From Macrophomina tecta (taxonomy: Eukaryota > Ascomycota > Dothideomycetes > Botryosphaeriales > Botryosphaeriaceae): 64,000 nucleotides of DNA. This document shows, in pieces, positions 10,610 through 22,291 of this stretch. Made by a program: the position numbers and the translations under genes. Positions within the stretch are counted from its first letter, which is position 1; every line of letters begins with the position of its first letter. Below the pieces are notes generated by a model. The model was not told the origin of the DNA. It was given only the letters and a program-made list of their open reading frames with translations, and did not search any database. The stretch spans positions 1,860,001 through 1,924,000 of the forward strand of contig JAKSGN010000043.1 of the NCBI GenBank assembly GCA_024180945.1, in the 5' to 3' direction.

Positions 10610-12586
10610 GGTTTGTTGTAGTGACGAACCTTTCCACAGCTAGAGAGGCGGACTTTATAAGCACAAGCAATGGATGGTGCAAGAGCTGCTCCTCCTGTTC
10701 TTGAACAGGCTGAACGCCTTAGGAGCGGAGACTACCGAAGGCGACATGGCCGTCACAGCGGCGTGTACTACCAATTCAGTCAAGTCACAAGCGGGCAGTT
10801 ACATCCTGTAAGAGATAGCGGCTCCCGCACGCATGGCGCTAGAACATTGTTGGCACTGCAGGAACGCGGGGCGTGGGAATTGTGGGGGAAGAAAGCCGGG
10901 CTTCGTAACATAAAAGTGCCGACGAACAAATGGGCAGCGCTGCTGTACCTTAGGCCCGTAGCCCTGAATCGCCAATTTTCAGGAACGAGCCGAGCAGCCC
11001 CAGGAAAATGGAGTCCTTGCCGGGCCAAAGCTTCGGGATTCCCGGATGTGAGTTAGTAGCGGAGAATGTCCAGTTGCGATTTGAAAGCGATGGCAGAATC
11101 CATCGCCAAGATCTTTTGACAAGCCGAAGTTCTGCCATACGATTACGGAAGTGGCTTGACGCTGTGTGCGGGGGAATTGGGGCCCCGAGGGGAGAGTCGT
11201 GGCGGAGTGGGCCAGGTCGTGTGTTTCCTCGCCCGACGAGCATGCCATGCTCTGGTCACAGGTGTGAAGGTGCGGTGACCGGCGCGGGCCAACTTACGGA
11301 TGTAGAGAAATAATGGCAAGAGGCATCCCGGCGTCTGCCAGACGGCGGCCAGCAGAGTGGTAATGTCATGGGCATCTTTTCGTCGGCAGCAAACGCACGG
11401 AGGAGAGCTGGGCATATCCGCAGGAATCTAAGCTTCGCAGGAACCACGACAAGCCTTTTCCGCGAATGCTTCAACAGTGCGTGAAGAGCTGCGTCTGATG
11501 CAACACCTACCCTCAAGAGCAAGTCCACGCGTCGCAGACGGAGCGGACACCGGCGACCCGGTCCAGTGCGGCAGCCAGCTAGGGCCCGAATGCGCGCTGC
11601 CTCTGATTTGTCAATGGTAGCGCTGTGCCTGAGACCAAGCACCTCACGCGACGGACAATACAGGACGTGTCGCGAGTGCTGGAGCTGCTACCGCACGGGA
11701 AGACGGCAGGAAAGTCGGAATGGACGTCTGCCCGACTGCATGCTCAGAAGCATGTGATGGGCAAAGCGAGCCAGTAAGGGCCTGAGGCGTGACAACGCGA
11801 CGGACTGGGCGCCAAGCTGGGGCGCAGTGTCGCTGAGCAGGCCTGCCAGGCAGTGCCGGCGCCGGCTGTCCCGGCCGGGTGGTAGGAGGGTGAGGAGAGG
11901 GTCGCATGGTGTAGCTGGGAGGGACTGAGAGCTGGCCGGCGTGCGCTGTCAGCAGCCCAAAGGCGAGCGCGCGCCCGGGAGTCTCGCGCCAAGACGCCTG
12001 CAACGCCTGCCATCATCGCCCACTCCTACCCCTCAAACAGAGCTAAGAGCATCGCCTCCCCATTGTTGTCTGCCCCCAGCTCGCGCGCTCCAGCCGTCCT
12101 CTCTCCATGTTGGTCTTCACTAGCTCCCGCAACCGCCTGCTGCTCACCAACAGCAGCTAACATTCCCCGGTGCGCTGCTCCACAGCCCACCGTTAGCCCC
12201 CCCGGATACGATCGCTCGCCTGCCTCGTGCGCCATCACCGATTGCCAGACCGCTCTCTCTTTCCAGCACCTGCCTGACGGCCTCCTTCACCCATCAGGTT
12301 CCCGCTGGCCCAATTTTTCTCCACATTCGGTCCTACCCCCGGTCGCTGTCCTACGACTCTGGCCAGTTTGTGAACACAGCCCCAGCGTCGCCTGTTGCCG
12401 CCAGAGCTTACATCCTTGCGGCTATCTTGAGCCTGTCTGAAACCTCTCCTCTAACCGTCCCGCCAGCCCAACGACCTCCAACCCACCGCGAGACCCTTTC
12501 CGTCGCGATTCCCCGCCGCACGCATCGCGCAACGTCGACACGAACCTCTCACCCCACGAAGACCGACCGAGATACCCGTCGCCGCC
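10610..12586. other. Divergent intergenic region with CT-rich leader
   Basis: Upstream region of both the minus-strand GH1 gene and the plus-strand stress-protein gene. No gene recognised. From about 12000 to 12586 the plus strand becomes strongly pyrimidine-rich (runs such as CCTCCCC, CTCTCTCTTTCC) and leads directly to the ATG at 12587, as expected for a long fungal 5' leader. Confidence 0.55.
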
Positions 12587-14769
12587 ATGTCGCTCGAATC
12601 CGCCATGGATGAGGAGCGCCGGGCTGTGATGGACATTCTGGAGGGCATCAATCGAGGGCGGCAGGCGAATTCACGCGCGAGCAGCCCTGGTGGCACACAG
12701 TCCCCCGTGAAAAGCATGCTCGACATCGGTGACAAGCACACCGCAAAGTTCATCCTGCCCTCCGACCAGGAGAAGGAAGAGAAGCGCAAGAAGCGGGAGG
12801 AGCAACTGCGCGCCATGGCCGACGGGTCTTCGCCGCCCCCGTCAGCCAGAAGAACCCGGAGCCCCTTGGCGACTGGAAGCCGCGACCCCGAGAGTGCATA
12901 TCAGTTCGACATGCTGCCGTCCATCGATTCGCACGTGCCCAAGCGCGTGACACAAGGCGGGAAGAAGGGTAAGCGCGCCATGGCAACTGTATTCGGAGCA
13001 GGCGCAGGAGGAAGCAGCAAGGATCTCGGCCGACGCAACTCCGCCGCAGGCATGTTGGGAGGTAGCAAGTCCCGGTCTCCTTCTACGAGGATGAACCGCT
13101 CCGACTCTCCTGGAGGAAGATGGGCGCGCAACAGCAATTTTTTGACGGACCCCAGCAAGTATGTTACGGAATCCGGGAAATCCATCGACATGAATAGTGC
13201 ATATCGCAGATTATCTGACGCGGCCTTACTTCGCTCTGGTGGCAGCCTGGCTTCTTTGGCTTCTAGGAAAGGATCTGATCCGACCAAAGGCGAATCCATA
13301 TCCCCGGGAGGTGGTGTGCGTTTGGAAAAGGACTACTACGCCGACGCTGACGATGATGCTATCGAGAGCACTGACGAGGAGGACGATTCGGATGTTGATT
13401 CTGATGACGAAAGCAGGGGCAGGAGAAGGCGGAGAAGTTCAAATAATACTGAAATCAAGTCAAAGCTGCCCAAGAGTCTTCTTGCAGCTGCCGAGGACGA
13501 CCGTAAGTCTATGCTGTCCTGTAAACGACGCAGCCGCTAACAATCCGAACAGGACAGCGAATGTCCGGCGACTACAGAGTGCGCTCCTTGTTGGAGCCCG
13601 CAGTCACGGTCACAGGCCCGAACGGGGAGAAGATGACGCAAAAGAAAAAGGGAGTCCATCCGTCCACCAATTTCGACGCCGTTGGTTCTGGGATGTCGAC
13701 ACCAATGACATCCGACACGGAACAAGACATCTCAGAGATCAAGCGTGCTCAACGCATGGCCATGACAATGTCTCCAATACATTCAACGCCGGCGGCTCAC
13801 CGATGCATTCGCCAAGTACTTCGCGGAGACTATGCTGGAATGCAAAGAGAAGCGGAAATGGGCCTACGCCGCCAGCGCATGTACCTCGTAGCGACTGATC
13901 TAAGCGAGGAAGCAGCTTACGCTCTCGAATGGACCATCGGGACGGTATTGCGCGATGGGGATACCCTGCTTGCCGTATATGCCGTAGACGAGGAAGTTGG
14001 GACTGGAGGAGAGTCGGGAGCAATTGGCATTGGCGAGGGCGCCCAAATGATGCGTGACACTGCCAGCCTAGTCAAGACTCTTTCGCACAATCAGCGCGTA
14101 ATTGATGACGGACACTCGAAGTCCAAGAGCCGCCATCAGAGCCTGGGACCGTCACCTCTACAAAAGAGCTTTCAGCCAACGGATGCGAACGAGCAGGAAC
14201 CAGACCTGTCAAGTATGGATAAGGCGGAGCGTGAGCGCTGGCACGCAACCATGGAAGTGAGCGACCGGATTGTGTCACTGCTACGGAAAACAAAGCTACA
14301 GGTCCGCGCCGTTATTGAGGTATTCCATTGCAAGAGTCCAAAGCACATGATCACGGAAGTGGTAAGCTCCTTGACAATTCAACGTTGGAGCTTCAGAACT
14401 AAGTTTTTTAGATTGATTTTCTGGACCCTACACTTGTTATACTTGGATCTAGGGGTCGGAGCGCGCTCAAGGGGTAAGTTCTCCTGTTCACCGTCTTGTT
14501 CCTAATCAAAGCTACTGGCAATCATTTATTTCGTCAGCCGGCGGTGGAGACCGTTGCTCTGAATCATCTGATGCCTAATCCGCTGATTGTACTATTCTAG
14601 TGTTCTTCTCGGCTCTTTCAGTAACTACCTCGTCACAAAGTCATCGGTCCCCGTCATGGTTGCACGAAAGCGGTTGCGTAAGCACAGCAAGTACAAGCGC
14701 GGTAACCTGCGCCTGTCTAACGTGCTCACAAATCCAACGTCGAAGTTGGCTTCAGCAAAGATTGACTGA
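12587..14769 (+). CDS. Universal stress protein (USP) domain protein with long disordered N-terminus
   Basis: Four exons (12587-13502, 13553-14361, 14412-14473, 14601-14769) join in phase to 651 residues. The first 300 residues are low-complexity: SP-rich clusters, a KEEKRKKREE charged segment and an acidic stretch (STDEEDDSDVDSDDES) followed by RGRRRRRSS, probably a nuclear or regulatory segment. RQRMSGDYRVRSLLEP begins exon 2. The USP domain starts near residue 410 (YLVATDLSEEAAYALEWTIGTVLRDGD). Its nucleotide-binding signature is VILGSRGRSALKG followed by SNYLVTKSSVPVMVARK, split by the last two introns. A Ser/Lys-rich insertion separates the two halves. Fungal USPs of this architecture are linked to stress responses; the precise role is unknown. 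The ATG ends a CT-rich leader in the context GCCGCCATG. Confidence 0.88.
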
Positions 14770-15429
14770 GGATACTCTGGGAGAAAAAGGCTAGCATCAG
14801 TCAATGTCACTGGTAGCGTCTTTAGCGCCGCCCAAGTAGTCGGATTGTGTGACATACGGCTCTTTCAAATGTGCACTGCAGATTCACACTCTTCTCTTTA
14901 TCAAGCACACGAGCGTGCTGGTGACCTTCTATTTATCTCCTTTTATCGAAGCTTACGGCTGTTTCATTGTGCTCACAGCTCGCATTCCTACCATATATCC
15001 AAATTAAACGATTTTTCGGCAGCTGATTGGAAGTCATCCTTCCGGTCACCACACACCAATACTTGACGCATGATCCAAAAGACTTCCTATCGCGAAGAAC
15101 TTCTTGTGAAAGCGGTCCGTGGACAGAGGCATTCGTTCCTGTCACATCTCTGCACTCTGTGGCGCCTGTTGAAGAGGTATCAACGGCCTCTAGCACAGGC
15201 AACGAGCCGATAACTATTAACCCTCCAACCAAGGCTGGGATGACGTATCTGGCAAGATGAATGACGAGCCATGCTCTCTGAGGGCTAACCGAACAGAGCA
15301 AGTTCCCGCAAATGGCAGTTTGGCCGACGTCATAGCGATTCGTCATGGACCGTTCCAGACGTTCCCCACCTTTATTATTACAGCCTCGCATGAGAAAGCA
15401 GCAAGTCCAGTCTCACACCAGGAATCGAT
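14770..15429. other. Intergenic, no gene recognised
   Basis: AT-richer spacer between two tandem genes, presumably carrying the terminator of the USP gene and the promoter of the redox gene. I see no coding signal. Confidence 0.6.
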
Positions 15430-16100
15430 ATGACCTTTCAGCAAGAGCTGACCTCTTGGCTCTCACCAGAGGCCAAACAGGCTAACGAGGCTCCGGTTAT
15501 CGGCTCAAGGGCTCTCTCTTCGGAGCGACTTGCCGTTCCAGGCGGGGACGGCAAGCAGGTAGTCGTGACATTCCTCCGGCACTGCGGATGTCCCTGTGCG
15601 TACAGCCACACCCCTTTGTGTCTATCCTTCAAAACGGCGTCCAATACCGGCTAATACGATTTCCGCCTTAAGTCGCGGAGAAGACGTTCCGGAACATGCG
15701 CGAAGCAGCATCAAAGAACCCTGATATCCGCTTCGTCGCCGTATCGCAAAGCGACCAGGGCTCGACCGACCGGTGGCTCGAGGCGCTTGCAGGCGGTAAG
15801 GGCGCAGTTGAGGTATTGGTCGATCCGCAGCGCGACCTGTTTGCGCAGTGGGGCCTCGGGGTTTCGTCGCTCTGGCATGTTCTCAGCCCGTGGAGCATGT
15901 ATTCGGTGTACCGACTCGGCAAGGAGGAGGGTATCTGGAACCGGCCGACTGAGAGCGGGAGCCGCTGGCAGACGGCGGGGTCATGGGCGGTGGACAAAGA
16001 GGGGGTCATCAGATGGGGCGGTCCAGCTCAGCAGGCGGATGACGTGCCGGACTTTGGCCAGGCGGTTAAGGAGCTGAAGGAGCCCAAGGCGACCCTGTGA
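15430..16100 (+). CDS. AhpC/TSA-like thioredoxin-fold protein
   Basis: Two exons (15430-15595 and 15673-16100; intron GTGCGT...TTAAG) give 197 residues. Splicing rebuilds FLRHCGCPFAEKTFRNM, where C52-G-C54 sits at the thioredoxin-fold active-site position used by peroxiredoxin-like AhpC/TSA proteins of fungi. VAVSQSDQG and the C-terminal GSWAVDKEGVIRWGG also match the family. The acceptor is AAG, not CAG or TAG, and is supported by the restored motif. No signal peptide, so probably cytosolic. The family is presumed to act in thiol-dependent peroxide reduction, but many members are untested, so the activity is inferred. Confidence 0.85.
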
Positions 16101-16839
16101 TGGGGCTGTGTGAGGTGTCATGAATGCACGTACAAATTGAGGTCGGTCCAGGTGCGACACCATGCAGCTCTTCGCCGTTTGAGTTTGGCGAGAGCAAGGA
16201 CAGTGCGCGGGCGGCGGCAGGTTTGCATGGACGGGGAAGTCAGTAAGCTCAAGTTGGTGTGTTCGTTTGGCAGGACGGCGGGCGTTTGGAAACGCATGGC
16301 ATAAGTAGAGTCACGTAGCGCTGGCAACCTTAGTCAGGTTCGCCCTTCGGCGCCGCTAGCCGGCCTGCTCGACTCGTGTGGCGGCTCGCCTCCGACCTGC
16401 CTCCTCGAATGTCCACATTGCATCTCCCCGAGACCATGAGCTCCGGACCCCAGCTTGAAGGTGTGTCGCAGCCGATTCGCCCACAGGTGTCCCGCATTAC
16501 GGCAGGAAGACGAGATCCCGACGGATGATCCGCCGCAGCCTTGTAGGGCCTATACAGCGGATGCCTGCGGAATCCAGCGTCGCACGGTTGCGCCCTTTCC
16601 ATGCTATACGATTGTACGGGCCCCGTGCGAAATTAAAGCCGCCATACTTTGCACTGGCTTCCTATACTATACCTGCGCCGACCGCTTCCAAACGAGCCTC
16701 GCTTCAACTGAACTGAGTCGGAAGCTCTGTTTAAAAAGCTTCCAGGAGCCCGCCGCACAGATGATCGCCGCACTCAAACATTCCCTCTTTCCGCCCAGGA
16801 AACCCTAACTCAGTTTTCCGCCTTCTCTCGCGTGATAAA
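16101..16839. other. Intergenic, no gene recognised
   Basis: Spacer between two tandem plus-strand genes. Small frames on both strands show no family resemblance. The last 40 bases (CCGCCTTCTCTCGCGTG) form a pyrimidine-rich leader to the next start. Confidence 0.6.
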
Positions 16840-17715
16840 ATGGCAGCCAAGGCTCTTCTCCTCTCTCTCCTCGCCCTCTCCGGTCTTGTCCAGTCCTCTC
16901 CTTTGGCCGCCAGGCAGAGCCACGCCTGGGAGACACTGCCCGCCACCCCGAAGCTACCGTCTCCCATCAGCAGTACCAAGGCTCACATCAACAATGTTGA
17001 TCTGTGGTTCCAGAAGTACAATGAGGCCGCTGGTGGCACCCCTGTCGTCTTCATCCATGGCGGTCTTGGGTACTCTGCCTATTTCGGAGATGTCATCAGC
17101 TCAGTCATGAAGAAGCACTATGTCATTGCTGTTGACCGTCGCGGCCACGGCAGGAGCACATACGGCGCCAACGACGTCTTTACCTTTGAAATGTTCGCCA
17201 AGGATACGTACGATTTGCTCAAGGCCGAGGGTGTGAACAAAGCCATGTGGGTTGGCTGGTCCGACGGTGCTGCCACCACCCTCGCCGGCCTCCTTGACAG
17301 CACCATCGCCTCGTCTATCACCAAGGCCTTTGTCTTCGCCGGCTTCCAGAGCTTCCAGGACACGAATGCTACCTTCACCGACACGGCCATCTACTCCGAG
17401 TTCGTCTCGCGCTGCGCAACTGAGTATGCTCAGCTGCAGCCCTCGGCCAACTTCACCGACTTCGCCACCAAGGTCGGCACCCTGGAGGCTACTCTGCCCA
17501 CTTGGAGCGATGCCGACCTATCCAAGATCCAAGGCTCCAAGGTCACCATTTCCGGCGCCGACCACGACGAGGCCGTCAACCTCTCCGTTCCTAAGCACCT
17601 CCACTCGGTCATCTCCGGCAGCAAACTGGTTATGATGACGGGCGTCAGCCACTTCGCTCCCGTTCAAGACCCCGCTCAATTCGCTCAGAAGATCGAGGAC
17701 TTCATTGCTGCGTAG
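16840..17715 (+). CDS. Secreted alpha/beta hydrolase
   Basis: Single exon of 291 residues with a signal peptide (MAAKALLLSLLALSGLVQSS, cleavage about residue 20). Alpha/beta-hydrolase fold: oxyanion loop HGGLG (73-77), nucleophile elbow GWSDGA with Ser141, acid Asp241 in SGADHDE and His271 in GVSHFAP; DRRGHGRST is the usual loop after strand 5. Several N-glycosylation sites (NATF, NFTD) fit an extracellular protein. Closest in layout to haloperoxidase/epoxide-hydrolase-like and carboxylesterase members; the substrate cannot be told. The start is fixed by the signal peptide and ATAAAATGG context. Confidence 0.88.
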   Translation: MAAKALLLSLLALSGLVQSSPLAARQSHAWETLPATPKLPSPISSTKAHINNVDLWFQKYNEAAGGTPVVFIHGGLGYSAYFGDVISSVMKKHYVIAVDRRGHGRSTYGANDVFTFEMFAKDTYDLLKAEGVNKAMWVGWSDGAATTLAGLLDSTIASSITKAFVFAGFQSFQDTNATFTDTAIYSEFVSRCATEYAQLQPSANFTDFATKVGTLEATLPTWSDADLSKIQGSKVTISGADHDEAVNLSVPKHLHSVISGSKLVMMTGVSHFAPVQDPAQFAQKIEDFIAA

Positions 17716-19432
17716 ACGATCGCCTCGGGGGCAGACCGCTGGGAGTTGAAGAAAAATTGTGTCAACTCAACCCTTAAAAATTGTACATAGAACACGTAAA
17801 TATGAATGATGGCAATCTGAATATACCACGGGTATGTAATCTTTCACAGGAATATTGTAGGCCCTGCTCATGCTGTGGTGAAGCTCCTGATCTGCTACAT
17901 CTCTTTGGCGCAGTCGCAGTTGGAGGCAAGGGGAAAAGCCCGCAACACTGCGAATTCTGAGAAGGATCGCAACAGCAATTCCATTATCATGTTCTGCACG
18001 GCTCATGGGGAGTAGAAGCAGTTATTCCGACCTCAAATGTTAGTAAAATTAAGGAACGTTTGTACTCGAACGACTGCTTCAACTCCCCGTGGCCCGCGTA
18101 GCCCTAGGGTGGCTTCTTTATCTCCTACTGTCCCTTGGCTCGAAGTAGATAGGCAAAGGAACTGCAGGAATAAAAAATGGGTGGGCACTTGAACACTCAT
18201 CCGGAGTCATGCTTCGGTGAAAGATAGGTTGTAGTCTGCTACCAATGGCTCCGCAAGCTCTTTGGTAAGGTCCGGGCCGTTCTTGACCAAGCCCGGTACG
18301 CTGATGGCATAAAAGCCTAACGATCCCTTGATCTACGGGTCTGGCATGTATGGTCGAGATCCAGCTTCGTGGACCGCCAGCTGGAGGATAAACGGCTAAG
18401 CGCCACGGCCACATCCGACCGAAGAAGCCCCACAAGCAAGCTTCTCCCCATCCTTCTCCCTTCCATTCCCTTTTTTCACGCATCAAGACCATCATCAAAT
18501 GTGCAACTGCTGCTCGCGGGCGCCGACGCCCTGACCACTTGTCGACAAGTTTAACAGGACCATATCACGACCGGACGTACGGTGTAGCTATGTCCGTCTG
18601 GAGTTCTCGCGGTTGATGCGATCCACTTGGCGATCTCAGCATCGCGCCACGCAAATCGACGAGTCAAGCGGAAAGACAGTGATCTGTTCAGACGCCGATC
18701 CTCTGCAAGAATAGTGCAATATCTTAATCGCGAAATTAAAGGACGATAAAACGCGAGGCCATCTCTTCAAAGCTCTTGGTACCCCGCGACTCAAACTGTT
18801 TGGATCCATAGGCATACTCTTACAGGCCAAGCAGACATGGTGTCGTATACCTCGCCAACGAATCCCGGTATTGCTCCTGTTGCCCAAGGAACATTGATGC
18901 AACTGCTGGCCTGGCAGTCGGTAGCTTCTCGGCTCATCCGGCGAACAAGAATTAGCTCCCCCCCACCCCCTTCAGGGTCGGCTTGACATAATCAGTAGGC
19001 TCGATTGGAGTGGAAAGAAGCACGGCCATGAAGAATTTGCCGGCGGCATCGTCTGCCCGGATCTTGTCGACACTGCATCGGATATCCCCGGCCCCCGCAG
19101 GGTGCAGGCGGCCCTGGTGCTTTCTACTTCGGCGTTTTGAATCAGGGCACAATTCGAAGGGGCTCGATATGATCTCCACACTGATGGAGATCTGAGGTCT
19201 GTTTGAAACTACTAGCAGGTGCTCGCTACTGGAAGATACCGAATACGCCGGAAGCGGTTCCCGACGTGCTCTCATTCGCTGTCAAGCTGGAAAGAGAGCT
19301 CACCGCTTGGGTGCTCTAGATCGGAGAGCGGCATCGCCAATTTCATTGACCAGCTACGGCAAGGATACGAAAGTCCAACACTGCAACCCTTCTACGACTG
19401 AAACACGCCAATTCTATGCTGGGTCGCGAAGT
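17716..19432. other. Convergent intergenic region, no gene recognised
   Basis: Separates the ends of two convergent genes. Short frames near 18118-18498 and 18952-19275 lack recognisable domains and credible starts. The region is AT-richer than the genes. I see nothing functional beyond presumed 3' UTRs. Confidence 0.55.
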
Positions 19433-20576
19433 TCAAGATCGCTGGGCTCTCTCGTCACCCTCAGATTCTTTTGGAGCTTCGTGCGGCGCTGGTTCCGGAA
19501 ACCTGGGCACAACGCCCTCATTGGCCCACAGTGGCTTCGTATCGAACTTGAAATCGAGGAGCTCGGGACGCTTGTAATGACCATTCCCATCGATCCACAC
19601 CTTAACAAAACCCAGATCATTGAAGTTCAGTTCTGCGGTCACAAGCTTCTCCTCAGAGCCGGTGTGCGGACCAGCCAGGAAAGAGCAGAAAGGGTGAATG
19701 ATGGCGGTCCAGCCCCCGCCTTCCTTGACGAATTCCTGCTTTCCGAGGTTCTTCTCCATCCACTCCAGACACTGCTTGTCGACGTAGTTTGCCGCGGTCA
19801 ACACGAACACTTGGGCGGTCAAAGCATGCGTCTTCATTAGCGCCTCAATCTGTGCGTCGGCGACGGGCTCAAAGCCCTGCATGGTCGACAGAGCGGGCCA
19901 TGCTCCGACATGGACGTGTTGGTTCTGGCTGATGAGCGCCTGGCGAGTGCCGTTGAAGGTGTTTTCCCAGCAGCAGAGGCCACCGAGGTTGTAGCCAAGC
20001 TTTGGCTTGAACACCCTGAGGCTCCAGCCACTTCCCTGCGCCCAGACGAAGCGCTCAGAGTAGGTCGGCTGGATCTTGCGGTGAACACCAAGGATGGAGC
20101 CGTCCTCGTCGATGACTATTTGGGAGTTAAACAGGGAATACCCGTTCGGCATGCGCTCCGAGACACCCAGGTTGATGGCCACACCAGCGGAGCGGCATGC
20201 CGCCTGGATGCTGCGGATGCTCTCATCGCTCTCGTCACACACAACGCTCTCCTCAGCGTACTTCGCCAAAGCCCCGACTTGCTGGAGCGGTGGATAGGCC
20301 TCGCAGAAGTACTACATGTCAATGCACGGACACTAGTTAGCTGTCAATCGGAACTACAGTTCTGCAGGGCGATCTGATCTCGGAGACATCACGTACTGGG
20401 TAGCCAGGAATGAACGTCTCGGGAAAGCCCAGCAGCTTGATGTCCTGCTTGCCGGCATCTTCTATGATGCGCACGACCTTGGCAGTGGTCGCCTTCTTGT
20501 CCATGAAGACGGGCGCCGCATGCACGGCTGCAGCCTTCAACTTGATGTTGGGAGCGGCCACGGATGACGACGGCAT
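19433..20576 (-). CDS. Nitrilase (carbon-nitrogen hydrolase)
   Basis: Hydrolyses organic nitriles (R-CN) to acids, or to amides in the related cyanide hydratases. Two exons, 20397-20576 and 19433-20311, joined in phase 0 (GTACGT...ATGTAG), give 352 residues, normal for fungal nitrilases. The catalytic triad is visible: Glu53 in FPETFIPGYP, Lys139 in VHRKIQPTYSER and Cys174 in LCCWEN. The start is the last Met before IKLKAAAVHAAPVF, which opens the domain. No signal peptide, so cytosolic. Two adjacent cysteines precede WEN. Fungal nitrilases act on plant or aromatic nitriles; whether this is a nitrilase or hydratase cannot be settled by eye. The C-terminal tail (PEPAPHEAPKESEGDE) is disordered. 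Confidence 0.92.
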
Positions 20577-21546
20577 GGTTGTGGAGGTGGGAACGAGGGG
20601 AAATTGCCGGTCGGTCAGAAGAGCGTTGGCAGACGCGCGGGAGCTGGCTGGGGAAGTGAACAGGGTGGGAGTGTTGGAGGAAAGGGACTTGGGACTCGGG
20701 ACCCAAGACAGTGGTTCTGGCATGAGCGATCCTGTACTTATGGCAGTCGTAGCGATGTCTCAGCTGCGCGGGCGGGGGAACACCCTGGGCGGCCTCGGGG
20801 CAGCACACCCATCTCAGGGATCGACCCGACCGTTGGCAGCCAGCTGACTAGCGTGCTGGCGCGGGAAAAAAAAGTAAGTGGCCGTGTAGGCGAATGACGG
20901 CACGCGCTCGAGCATCCCGGACCCTTCGCATTGCAGGAGTTGGACTATCACTTCCCAACCTAGCCCCAATTCATCCCGTACCTGAGCCGTTGACCCGCTC
21001 TGGCGAAGCCTATCGTCGCTGTCTCGGTTTGTGTTGCCTGCCACTTTTTGCTCAGCCTGGTTTCACATGACACAGCGAGTCTGGGGACGATTCGCTCAAC
21101 CTCGCACTGATAATTGACCATTCCCGATGTGGACTGGCCGGACATATTTCCGTCCACATCCTGTCGATATACAGGGTCAATTTCTCGCGGATAAGTGCTG
21201 GGCTTTGACGCCTGAATCGCCCCTCTCACTGTTGCCCCTCTCACTGTTGCCCTCTCCTTGATCCCGGCCTGGTCGGCTCTGAACACGGGCCAAAAATGCG
21301 TTGCAACGGCTTGGATTTGGCGCAGGCTTGTTTTCCTGCTTCCCCGTACCTTGGCCTCTCCTTTGACCTGGTGGGTCATCTCCACGAGTCCTTTTTTTTG
21401 GGGCCTTATTCGTCTTGCCTGTTCTTTTTCTCTGGTCCGCTCGATTTTCGCACAACAAAAAGCGGTCGTCGCCGCTGAATACTCCCCTGTGGCTCTGGTT
21501 TCAATCTATCTCCAATCTAGTCGGCGCTCCCGTCTTCTATACTTCC
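20577..21546. other. Divergent intergenic region
   Basis: Lies between the minus-strand nitrilase and the plus-strand rhodopsin-like exon. No gene recognised. A near-tandem duplication of GTTGCCCCTCTCACT occurs around 21231-21255. Confidence 0.55.
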
Positions 21547-21753
21547 ATGGTGTGGACAAACGCCCTTATTGGCGAGCCTCCGCCAGGCCTCGACCTTACC
21601 GGATCTCGCACCGCCACCAACAACGCCATTGGAATAGTCTTGTTTGCTCTGGCGACAGCAGCTATGGGCCTCCGTCTACTCGCCCGCCTCCGATTTCAAA
21701 ACGTGGGATTGGACTGGGATGATTATCTGATGGGATTGGGTTGGGTGGGTTAA
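21547..21753 (+). pseudogene. Truncated first exon of a SAT4/rhodopsin-domain integral membrane protein
   Basis: The segment beginning MVWTNALIGEPPPGLDL carries the N-terminal signature of fungal rhodopsin-domain (SAT4/Pth11-related) seven-helix proteins: a short extracellular Leu/Pro leader, a first hydrophobic helix (AIGIVLFALATAAMGLRLLARL) and the conserved GLDWDDYLMGLGW. The frame ends in TAA at 21751 with no usable donor giving a continuation, and no helices 2-7 are found in the 160 bases before the hAT element or the 800 bases after it. The gene therefore looks broken, with only about 68 codons left. The nearby transposon may have contributed, but its end lies 160 bases downstream. Confidence 0.6.
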
Positions 21754-21915
21754 TTATTCTCGGCAGCGGATGCGTTCGGAAAGGCTGATCGCCAGAAACA
21801 GATACTCTGCGCAGGAAATCTGGCCTGTTGCATTGCTGGTATGTCTTCAAGAACTGCTCTTCAGACTCGCAACCGCTACATCTCCCGCCTTCTGGCAGCA
21901 AATTCTGAGGCGAAT

Positions 21916-21936
21916 CAGGGTGGCAATCAATTCAAT
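21916..21936 (+). repeat. Left terminal inverted repeat of the hAT element
   Basis: Perfect inverted match, 21 of 21, to the right terminus. Begins CAGGGTGGC, typical of the CA(G/A)GG start of hAT ends. A near-palindrome, GGTCAATCAATATTGACC, follows at 21946-21963. Confidence 0.9.
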
Positions 21937-22185
21937 AATATTGACGGTCAATCAATATTGACCAATGTCTTGGCAATCAATCAATCAACTGAGGTCTGTC
22001 ATTTTCGTCAATCAATCAATTGCTCCGGGCCAGTTGATTGACGATATTGATTGACGGCTTACCTTGTATAGAAAGCAGCTTTGATGATCATCTCGCTCTT
22101 GTGGCGCTCAAGCCACGTCAGGCTAGCCTTTTATCTGATACACTCTTGGCACACAACGTGTCGGGCACATTCTCTTGGCAGCTAG

Positions 22186-22193
22186 TATATAAA
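22186..22193 (+). promoter_or_regulatory. TATA box of the hAT transposase
   Basis: TATATAAA lies 99 bases before the transposase ATG and inside the element, downstream of the sub-terminal repeats. Its position is consistent with a self-contained transposase promoter. Confidence 0.5.
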
Positions 22194-22291
22194 CGCTCTC
22201 TCAGAATGGCTAGAAGGGACAGCTGAATCTGCTCTTTCAGATCCGTTCTACATTTTCTCAGCAGCTCAGCAGCAACTCTCCCACTATCAAG

